From: Streptomyces albogriseolus | Lineage (GTDB): Bacteria > Actinomycetota > Actinomycetes > Streptomycetales > Streptomycetaceae | Reading direction: 5' to 3' | Assembly (NCBI GenBank): GCA_014650475.1 | Contig: BMVA01000007.1 | Span: forward strand, 248,001-312,000 | Length of the DNA: 64,000 nucleotides | Part shown: piece by piece, positions 7,864 to 14,043 of the stretch | Position numbering within the stretch: the stretch's first letter is position 1 | Layout: each line of letters starts with the position of its first letter | Notes under the pieces: model-generated | What the model saw: only the letters and a program-made list of their open reading frames with translations | Database searches by the model: none | What the model was told of the DNA's origin: nothing | Translations under genes and position numbers: made by a program

Positions 7864-8499
7864 ATGTCCGAAGGCACCCTGTGGAGCGCCGACCTCGGTG
7901 AGCTTCACGTCGATACGGATGCCAACAAGGGCCTTTGGGGCTACCTCTGGCTCCAGATGGACAAGAAGACGTTCAAGGATTGGCTGGACGCGACGCTGGC
8001 GGATCTGGCCGCCGCACACAACATTGAACTCACCCGCAAACTCCGCCGTTTCCACAAGAGCTTCTACGAGCAAACGATCGTGACGCTCCGGGACAAGGTC
8101 CAGGCCGACGAGGCGTTCATCTACCACCCCGTCCCGCTGACCTACATGCCGCTGGTGATGCACGCCACCCGTATCCACTGCGACGCCCGTGACGCGTCCG
8201 CCTGCGAAGGGATCGCTGCGGTCACGGTTCCGCACCCGGAGATCCCCGAGTGGCAGCAGCGAACCGGCAGCATTCCGTTCGCCTCGCCGCACTTGGGCGA
8301 GGACGGGGTCCGGGTCACCCGTTCCTACCCCGCGGACAGCGCCATCATGATGACCTCAGTGACGTACCACTGGCACACAGCACCCGGCCTCCCCGACGTC
8401 ATGCTCCGCGGGCACCACGACGATCCGGAAGTGGTCGCCGCTGCGATGGAGCCTTTGGACGACTTCGCACGAACGCTCCGCCTTCCACGAAGCAGGTGA
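7864..8499 (+). CDS. T7SS cassette soluble protein, possible family B relative (cassette 2)
   Basis: This 211-residue soluble protein starts at an ATG preceded by GAAAGAGA. It has a helical N-terminal third (FKDWLDATLADLAAAHN and LTRKLRRFHKSF), then a strand-rich part, with SVTYHWHTAPGLPDV and a last helix DDPEVVAAAMEPLDDFARTL. The overall order resembles the family B proteins at 855-1523 and 8945-9538, and it takes the same place beside family A, but residue-level similarity is weak to my eye. It is 45 bases downstream of the family A gene and 18 bases upstream of a membrane-protein gene. It could be a divergent family B member or a separate family. Confidence 0.65.
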   Translation: MSEGTLWSADLGELHVDTDANKGLWGYLWLQMDKKTFKDWLDATLADLAAAHNIELTRKLRRFHKSFYEQTIVTLRDKVQADEAFIYHPVPLTYMPLVMHATRIHCDARDASACEGIAAVTVPHPEIPEWQQRTGSIPFASPHLGEDGVRVTRSYPADSAIMMTSVTYHWHTAPGLPDVMLRGHHDDPEVVAAAMEPLDDFARTLRLPRSR

Positions 8500-8517
8500 G
8501 AGGGGAAGAGAAGGCCC

Positions 8518-9074
8518 GTGACTACGAGCGGACACAGCCGGACTTACGGTGGCCTCGGCGAGGGCCCTACCGCACTGGCAAGGCTGTGGCTCATCGTCGG
8601 CGTCTCTTCCATCTTCCTCGTGATGGTCGCGGGCGTTCTGCCGCCTTACGCCAAGGAGGCCGTCTACTGGTTCCAGCGCGCGCTGGTCACCGCGTCCGTG
8701 CTCACTTTGCTGGGGCTCCTCTTCAACCATCCACGCCCGTCGCGACGCCCCAAGGGCCTCACGGAGGTCTTCATCTACTCGCCCAGCCTCTTCCTCGCAG
8801 CCTGGGTGACCGGTGTCTGGGCAGGCGTCTTCGTGGCGCCTTTGGCCCCCTGTTCGCCCTTGGCGCCTGGGCAGCAGAGAAACTACGGCGGCACCGAACG
8901 GAGATCGGCGCGGACGGCGTCAAAGACGCAGGACACAGCACCCCTCAGAACCCCACCGTCAATGTCGACGCGATGCCGTCCAGGGCCTCTTCCATCTCCT
9001 CGGTCAGTCCAGGCACCAACCAGGACCCCAGCAGCATCACCGCGGCCCTCGAGCCGGTCGGCAGAACACCGTAG
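8518..9074 (+). CDS. Cassette 2 terminal membrane protein, apparent frameshift
   Basis: From the GTG at 8518 the frame encodes a polar start, then hydrophobic segments at about residues 22-42, 54-68 and 85-108 (FIYSPSLFLAAWVTGVWAGVF). Around 8845-8855 the reading switches character. The original frame continues as low-complexity Pro/Ser/Arg sequence to 9078. The frame one base back gives a natural continuation (GPLFALGAWAAEKLRRHR, then TPQNPTVNVDAMPS) and stops at 9074. A one-base loss near 8850, or a sequencing error, is the likely cause. Either frame runs about 130 bases over the 3' end of the convergent gene at 8945-9538. It is the last gene of cassette 2, matching the position of the partial gene at the left edge relative to cassette 1. 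Confidence 0.5.
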
Positions 9075-9538
9075 GTAACCGTCTCCAGCAGTACGCCGGG
9101 ATTCCCGCCAGGGGGGCTGCTCATCGCCAGGTTCTGGCGGATGCGCACAGCCGGGCCGACCGGCAGTTGCCTGCGATTGACCGTCGGCCCACCGAAGTCG
9201 TCGGCGCTGAACGTCTCGGCCAGCCAGTCCAGCGTGAGGCGGCGAACCGTCTCGTCGGGCCAGATCAAGTCCACCTCCAGCAGAGCGAGAGCCGAGTCGA
9301 ACCCGTCCGGATACAGGGCGAAGGCATAGAACGGGTCCCGGCTGCGGCTGTCCTCCGCTCGCGCTCGGAGGTCCCGTCGCAGGGTCCTTCGGTCCACCTC
9401 AAGGCCCACTGCCCGACCCCGCTCGCACAACCCCACCGCGGTGTTCTTCGCCCAGGCCTTCACGTCGTCCGACGGTTCCAGCGGCAGCGGCACCCAGTCG
9501 GTCGGGACGACGATGCCGCACGTACGGATGTCACTCAC
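8945..9538 (-). CDS. T7SS cassette soluble protein, family B (cassette 3)
   Basis: This 197-residue soluble protein opens TCGIVVPTDWVPLPL. Its helical N-terminal region contains RRTLRRDLRARAED, then YAFALYPDG, ALALLEVDLIW, the block RRQLPVGPAVRIRQN, and a C-terminal VTYGVLPTGSRAAVMLLGSWLV with a last helix. The LPVGPAV block and the C-terminal arrangement match the product of 855-1523. It is the last gene of cassette 3 and overlaps the family A gene by 8 bases. Its 3' end is overlapped from the other strand by the frameshifted cassette 2 membrane-protein gene, so the two cassettes converge here. Function unknown. Confidence 0.7.
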   Translation of the reverse strand: MSDIRTCGIVVPTDWVPLPLEPSDDVKAWAKNTAVGLCERGRAVGLEVDRRTLRRDLRARAEDSRSRDPFYAFALYPDGFDSALALLEVDLIWPDETVRRLTLDWLAETFSADDFGGPTVNRRQLPVGPAVRIRQNLAMSSPPGGNPGVLLETVTYGVLPTGSRAAVMLLGSWLVPGLTEEMEEALDGIASTLTVGF

Positions 9539-10082
9539 AGCCGCTATTCCCCGCCCTCCACCTCAGCGAACCCGCCACCGCGTCGAAAAGCTCGACCATC
9601 GCATCCGCAATCTGCACGAGTGGCGTGGAGAAGGTCAACAGCAGGTGCGTCCCGGTGCCAGGCACCGGCACCTGGTAGTCCAGTGTGACCGAGGGGAGAG
9701 CCTCACTGTCGTCAGACGCCGCATCAGTGCATCCGCGCCTGCGCCACGCAGTGCCCGCAGCCAACTCGACCACTGATGCATCCGCTGCCTCGGATACGCG
9801 GCCGGGCGGCAGCAACGTCACCAGCAGAGAAGCCGGCACCGTCAACGCCCCCGCCTGCTGCATGCTGAGGTACAGCTCGATGCCGCCCTGGTCGTAGGCC
9901 GCAGCGGCCTGCTCCAGGAGATCGTCCCGGAGCCGCCTCTTGAAGTGCGGGGCGTCGTCCACCCCACCGAATCGTCGGTCGACCAAAGCGCCAACCGAAC
10001 GCTCTCGGCTCGCAGGTTCGATCCCGATGCGGAACCAGCCGTCCGGGAGCAGCAACTCGTAGTCGACGGGCGTGACCGTCAT
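9531..10082 (-). CDS. T7SS cassette soluble protein, family A (cassette 3)
   Basis: This 183-residue soluble protein opens VDYELLLPDGWFRIGI, very like the DYRLLVPREWFRVDL of the cassette 1 copy. It continues with GIELYLSMQQAG, VPASLLVTLLPPG, VPVPGTGTHLLLTFSTPLV and ends AMVELFDAVAGSLRWRAG. The ATG start overlaps the stop of the upstream membrane-protein gene by 4 bases. The shared landmarks across three cassettes in different gene orders argue for a conserved function tied to the effector-like proteins rather than chance association. No catalytic motif is seen. Confidence 0.73.
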   Translation of the reverse strand: MTVTPVDYELLLPDGWFRIGIEPASRERSVGALVDRRFGGVDDAPHFKRRLRDDLLEQAAAAYDQGGIELYLSMQQAGALTVPASLLVTLLPPGRVSEAADASVVELAAGTAWRRRGCTDAASDDSEALPSVTLDYQVPVPGTGTHLLLTFSTPLVQIADAMVELFDAVAGSLRWRAGNSGCE

Positions 10083-11464
10083 CCGTACCCCCGGCCTTCA
10101 CCGGTCGCCCGGTCGAACCACACACGACTGAACAGCGCCCGGCACAGCTGCGGCACCAGCACCACCCCGACGGTCAGCCCGGACAGGATGCCCGCCGCGA
10201 CCGCCGCACCCGTACCGCGGAAAGCCCCTGGCAGAAGCACCGCGCTCAACAACACGAGAGCCAGGGGCTCGTTCCTCCCTACGACCGTGCCGTACCAGCC
10301 CGCTCGCCTCCGCGCCTCCGCCCCTCCCATAGGCGCCATGCATCGTGCGTCCTCCGCCAGGATGTGCCCCTCCGACCAGTGCTTCGCGCCCTCGGTCCAC
10401 CCATGCCGCTCGTCCGAGACCGGGACTCCCAGCGCCCGCACGAGGTCCTTCCAGCGGTCGTCTCCCTGCGGTCCCGCAAACCAGTGGCTCCACGGCAGAA
10501 GTGCTCGCGCCTCGCCCTCCCCGCCCCGGAACTCGACGGCGATGGGGCGTCCGGACTCCGGTGCGATCAGCCGCGACAGCTGCGTCACCCCGTGGTCGCC
10601 GCGACGCGCGAGCCGGCGCTCCTCGCCCACCGTGTTCGTCAGGACGATGTCCTCCGGCAGCACCCGCACCGCCGCCGTCCGCAGGAACCGCTCGGTCACG
10701 ACCTCTTCCGCGGCCGGTGACGGCTCGACCGACACGGCCCCGACAAAGTCAGCAGACCACCGCCTGCGCCACCACCCCGTCACCCGTACGACGACATCCG
10801 CGCCTGGGACGAGGAACAACGCCCCCGCCGCGACGGTCCTCGCCCACGAGGGGCCGCCCGCCAAGACCGCCACCAGCGCGACGATCCACCCCAGCATCCC
10901 GAGTGCCCGGACCCAGCTGTGCCACCGCGGAAGCCCCCTGTGTTCAGCCCGGGCCACCGGCCTGCCGCGTCGCTCGCCGTCCCGTGCCGCCCGGTCCCAC
11001 GGCGCGGCACTCGCCTCCAGCGGGATCCCGAGGTGCGTGACCAACGCCTCCAGACCGGTCCGGCGCAGGCACTGCGCCGGTGACAGTTCCAGCATGCCGG
11101 CCAGTTCCGCCTCGGGCAGCCACGCCGCGAGGGGCACCCGCACCAGTTCGCTCCCGTCCGCTCCCTGGAACACGAGGACGCCCCAGCGATCACCGGGCGA
11201 CCTCCGCACCGTTTCCCACAGGTCTCCTGGCGGGAAGTGAACGGCGCGCCGGATGCCGTCCTCGCCGACCGGGAAGCGGCGCTCCCGCAACCGGGCGTCC
11301 CGCAGGACCAGGTCGTGGCCCTCGGCGAAGAGGCGTGCGCGTCGCACCACATGAGTGTTGTGCGGTGGCATCGCCACGGGGCGCACCACCGGCTCCTCGG
11401 TCGTCTCCGGCGGCGTCCGCCCGTCCACCGGTCGGTCGGCCGTCGTCCTGCTCGTCTCAGCCAC
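10079..11464 (-). CDS. Cassette 3 large membrane protein
   Basis: This 461-residue protein has two hydrophobic pairs, at about residues 185-230 (MLGWIVALVAVLAGG and VAAGALFLVPGADVVV) and 400-445 (EPLALVLLSAVLLPG and AAVAAGILSGLTVGVVLV). Between and before them are soluble domains rich in charged residues; the N-terminal part has VRRARLFAEGHDLVLRDARLRER. It occupies the membrane-protein slot of cassette 3 but is more than twice as long as the equivalents in cassettes 1 and 2. The ATG is 12 bases downstream of the effector-like gene, and its stop overlaps the family A gene. An anchoring or recognition role is inferred from position only. Confidence 0.68.
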   Translation of the reverse strand: MAETSRTTADRPVDGRTPPETTEEPVVRPVAMPPHNTHVVRRARLFAEGHDLVLRDARLRERRFPVGEDGIRRAVHFPPGDLWETVRRSPGDRWGVLVFQGADGSELVRVPLAAWLPEAELAGMLELSPAQCLRRTGLEALVTHLGIPLEASAAPWDRAARDGERRGRPVARAEHRGLPRWHSWVRALGMLGWIVALVAVLAGGPSWARTVAAGALFLVPGADVVVRVTGWWRRRWSADFVGAVSVEPSPAAEEVVTERFLRTAAVRVLPEDIVLTNTVGEERRLARRGDHGVTQLSRLIAPESGRPIAVEFRGGEGEARALLPWSHWFAGPQGDDRWKDLVRALGVPVSDERHGWTEGAKHWSEGHILAEDARCMAPMGGAEARRRAGWYGTVVGRNEPLALVLLSAVLLPGAFRGTGAAVAAGILSGLTVGVVLVPQLCRALFSRVWFDRATGEGRGYG

Positions 11465-11476
11465 CTTGTGCCCCGT

Positions 11477-12997
11477 TCATCCGTTGCTCGTCGTCGTGGT
11501 GGCCTTGATCCCGGTCGCCTCCCAGACTCCTTCGTCGAGTCCCGGCACTCCGGCGAGGTCACCGACGGGGCCGGTGACCTCCCCCTTGTCCAGCAGGTCC
11601 GTGGTCGAGGCGACCGCGGTGGAGCCGGCCCAGATCCGGGTCTGCGTCTGGAAGACGTCGGTCACCGCCCGCACACCGTTGTCGGCACGGAGCGTGTGGG
11701 ACATCCGACTCAGGCCCTTCTCCAAATCCGTGATGCCGGGATCGCTCATCCCCGGCCGGACGCCGCGCCAGGTGTCGGCGTGGCCAAGCCGGCGGAGGTC
11801 GCTCAGCCGCAGGTCCTTGACGGCCTTGAGGCTGTCAGCGGACTCCTGGTAGATGAGCCGGGGATCGAAGGCGTCCGCCAGCCGCTGCGCCCCGGGGAAC
11901 CAGCCTTTGGGGGCAGTGGCCACAGCCCGTGCCGCGGACTGTCCGCGCACCGCGCTGCCGCTGAGTTCGTTGGCCTTCCGCCACGCCTTGTTGACGGCCC
12001 TGTTGTACGCCGCGGTACCCGGCTTGGCCTTGATGCCCTGGCGGAGTGCCTTGGCTGCTGCCGATCGTCCCAGGCTCTGGGCCGCCGCTGTCGCTCCCTT
12101 GGCTGCGGCGAGAGCACCCCTGCCGATACCGAGGGTCGCGATGCCCACGACGTCGAGGGCGACGTCGAACCAGCTGCCGTCGCCGGCCATCGCGAGGAGG
12201 GTGTGCCCCACGACGGAGAACAAAGTCGCGGCGAGCGCGACGGTGCCGAGGGCGCCGGCGAGGACCGGTCCCAGAACGGGGATCCAGCCGACCAGGAGGG
12301 CCAAGGTGCCGCAGACTGTGGCCACCCAGCCGGCCACGTCCAGGGCCGTCTTCATCCACCCGGCGTTGTCGTGCACCCAGTCCTTGACCTTGTCCCAAAC
12401 GCCGTCCTTCAGCCCGTCGTGGTCGATGGCGTACCGGATGAACTCGCGCGCCCGCCTGGCTGCCGCGTCGCGCACCGTTTTGGCCGCCTCGAGTCGGTTC
12501 CTCGCCCGCTCGAGTGTCGTGGCCGCCGCCGCCTGGCGCTTCTCCAGCTTCCTGCGCCGGGCATCGTCATCAGGGGTGTCGTCAGGAAGCCGGTCGAGGG
12601 CTCCCGCACTCGCGTTCTGCTCGTCGACGGCGTCCCGCGCCTCCCGGAGTGCCTTGTCGGCCATCGTCTGGGCCCGGTACAGCTCCGATGCGTACTGTTG
12701 CGAGCAGCCCGCGTCGGACACCTTTTCCCCGAGCGCGTCGGCGGCCGCGTCGTAACGCCTCATGGCCTTCCGCAGCTTGCCCTCGGCTTCTTCGGCCTCG
12801 CTGCGGAACTCCTGCGCCGCCTTGCTCTTCCATTGGTCGACAGAGGAAAGCGCCCGGATTTCGTCAGCCTGTTTCCTGATGGATTCGGCGGTCCTTCTCA
12901 GCTCCCGGCCGAGTTTCGCCACTTCCTCCGGATCGCCGGGGACCGGATCGGTCTGCTCGCCGATCACCGCCCATTCGTCGGCCCGCGGGCGGTTCAC
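11477..12997 (-). CDS. Putative T7SS-secreted protein with T7SS-signal-type N-terminus (cassette 3)
   Basis: This 506-residue protein has DPVPGDPEEV at residues 17-26 and DQWKSKAAQEF (W56) at a WXG-like position. A long coiled-coil-prone helical region continues to about residue 190, including YASELYRAQTMADKAL, which parallels the cassette 1 protein. WVHDNAG (208-214) and DVAGWVAT (221-228) match the cassette 2 protein, followed by hydrophobic segments to about residue 300. The C-terminal 200 residues differ between the three proteins, as expected for polymorphic effectors, but no known toxin motif is visible. The start overlaps the small partner gene by 4 bases. It is the largest of the three effector-like proteins. 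Confidence 0.74.
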   Translation of the reverse strand: MNRPRADEWAVIGEQTDPVPGDPEEVAKLGRELRRTAESIRKQADEIRALSSVDQWKSKAAQEFRSEAEEAEGKLRKAMRRYDAAADALGEKVSDAGCSQQYASELYRAQTMADKALREARDAVDEQNASAGALDRLPDDTPDDDARRRKLEKRQAAAATTLERARNRLEAAKTVRDAAARRAREFIRYAIDHDGLKDGVWDKVKDWVHDNAGWMKTALDVAGWVATVCGTLALLVGWIPVLGPVLAGALGTVALAATLFSVVGHTLLAMAGDGSWFDVALDVVGIATLGIGRGALAAAKGATAAAQSLGRSAAAKALRQGIKAKPGTAAYNRAVNKAWRKANELSGSAVRGQSAARAVATAPKGWFPGAQRLADAFDPRLIYQESADSLKAVKDLRLSDLRRLGHADTWRGVRPGMSDPGITDLEKGLSRMSHTLRADNGVRAVTDVFQTQTRIWAGSTAVASTTDLLDKGEVTGPVGDLAGVPGLDEGVWEATGIKATTTTSNG

Positions 12998-13341
12998 CGC
13001 GCGCCGCCGTCGGCGCCCGGCTTCCGCCGGTCCGTGCGTCGCAGGGCTTCGGCGAGTGCGTGATCGACGTCCTCGTACGTCTTTGCCACGGTGGACAGCA
13101 GCGTGGACAGTTTTTTCAGCTCGTCCGACAGACGCTCGCGGTGGATCGCCCAGTTGTCACCGAAGTCGTCGAAGACGTCGGCCAGTCCCTGATCACCCAG
13201 AGTGGCCACGCCCAACCCTTCGGCGGGGTTGGCGTTCCTGGTGAATTCCCGGTGAATGCTTGCCAGAGCCCTGGCACTCCGCTTGATACGTCCGATGTCG
13301 GCGGTCTGGTCCGACAACTTGTCCCCCGCTGGGTGTGTCAC
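12994..13341 (-). CDS. Small WXG100-like T7SS substrate/partner (cassette 3)
   Basis: This 115-residue helical protein uses a GTG start with a weak ribosome site; a later TTG is possible, and comparison with the cassette 1 protein suggests the first 10 residues may be an extension. It has VFDDFGDNWAIHRERL (W64), the signature shared by the three cassette partners, and ends YEDVD (Y89-D93) then HALAEA, a canonical YxxxD signal. It aligns along its length with the cassette 1 small protein (NPAEGLG against NPADEYG). Its stop overlaps the start of the effector-like gene. It lies 75 bases downstream of the EsxA-like gene, so both may be on one transcript. Confidence 0.72.
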   Translation of the reverse strand: MTHPAGDKLSDQTADIGRIKRSARALASIHREFTRNANPAEGLGVATLGDQGLADVFDDFGDNWAIHRERLSDELKKLSTLLSTVAKTYEDVDHALAEALRRTDRRKPGADGGAR

Positions 13342-13416
13342 GGCACGGAACGGTGGGACGGGACGTTCCAGCTCGCCCGCCCCACCGCCGGTGTAACTGC
13401 AACCAGCAGCCGGAAG

Positions 13417-13716
13417 TTACTTCCGCGCCGCCTTCGCCAGCTCGTCGTCGATCTGCTCGAACTTGTCGGCCGCCATGGTCAGGTAGTCGCCCATGCCGTC
13501 GAGGCCGTCCAGCGTGGTCTTCGCGCCGTTGGTGAACTCGTCGAAGTTCTCGTCGAAGGCCTTCGAGGAACTCTTCGTGACGTAGCCCGAGTTGACGAGG
13601 TTGTTGATGTACTTGCGGAGGCCGTCCAGCTTCTCCTGAAGCTTTTCCTTCTCCTTCACGACATGCTTGGCAGCTTCCCGCATGTCCTGATATGTGATGT
13701 CAAGGTCTTTGGCCAT
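13417..13716 (-). CDS. WXG100 family protein, EsxA-like
   Basis: This 99-residue protein has two predicted long helices around a central turn (NLVNSGYVTKSSSKAFDENFDEF), the arrangement of Streptomyces and Firmicutes WXG100 proteins in which the W-x-G turn is replaced by SG plus an aromatic residue. It ends FEQID (F86-D90) and then DELAKAARK, a variant of the YxxxD secretion signal also found in the cassette small proteins. The ATG is preceded by GGGAG at a good distance. It is divergent from the EccC-type ATPase gene across 327 bases, so the pair likely forms the core of the system. It is expected to be exported as a dimer. Confidence 0.82.
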   Translation of the reverse strand: MAKDLDITYQDMREAAKHVVKEKEKLQEKLDGLRKYINNLVNSGYVTKSSSKAFDENFDEFTNGAKTTLDGLDGMGDYLTMAADKFEQIDDELAKAARK

Positions 13717-13888
13717 GAAGCCGCTCCCTCTCGCAACGCCGCAGGGCCAACCCCCGTGGCTCCCTTGTTCGCGGAACGGCCGGCCTGCCGTCGCGGCCCC
13801 TGCGGCTCAGGGGCCTCTCGGGCCCGCCGGTGTGATCGTCCGCTCTTGCGGCAGAAGCTTACGGGGGCGAACTGCGCCGCCACATCCC

Positions 13889-13918
13889 CACTTTGTGAAG
13901 GCAACGGTCACAAGTGGT
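13889..13918. promoter_or_regulatory. Inverted repeat between esxA-like and eccC-like genes
   Basis: CCACTTTGTGA and TCACAAGTGG flank a 9-base spacer; the arms match except for one extra T. It lies in the 327-base divergent intergenic region (13717-14043). The arms resemble a CRP half-site (TGTGA/TCACA), but the 9-base spacer is longer than the usual 6. The TTGTGA arm could also be the -35 region of the minus-strand gene. No other strong signal was seen in this gap apart from GGGGAGGA ahead of the ATPase start. Candidate operator. Confidence 0.35.
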
Positions 13919-14043
13919 GGACGCCGTTGCTGCCGGGAACGCGGGCCGCTCCCCGACTGCCTTTTGGGCGGGCCGAGCCGATATCGTCGGCGGGACTGTG
14001 CGCCGCGGGGTGGAAGCGGCCGCAGGGCCTGGGGAGGACAAGC

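Noticed and set aside
13893-13913. CRP binding site between the esxA-like and eccC-like genes
   Set aside because: Half-sites fit but the 9-base spacer is not the CRP spacing; recorded only as an inverted repeat.
13060-14043. N-terminal extension of the ATPase reading frame
   Set aside because: Runs antisense through the small T7SS genes, has no ribosome site, and the GTG at 14044 has an excellent one.
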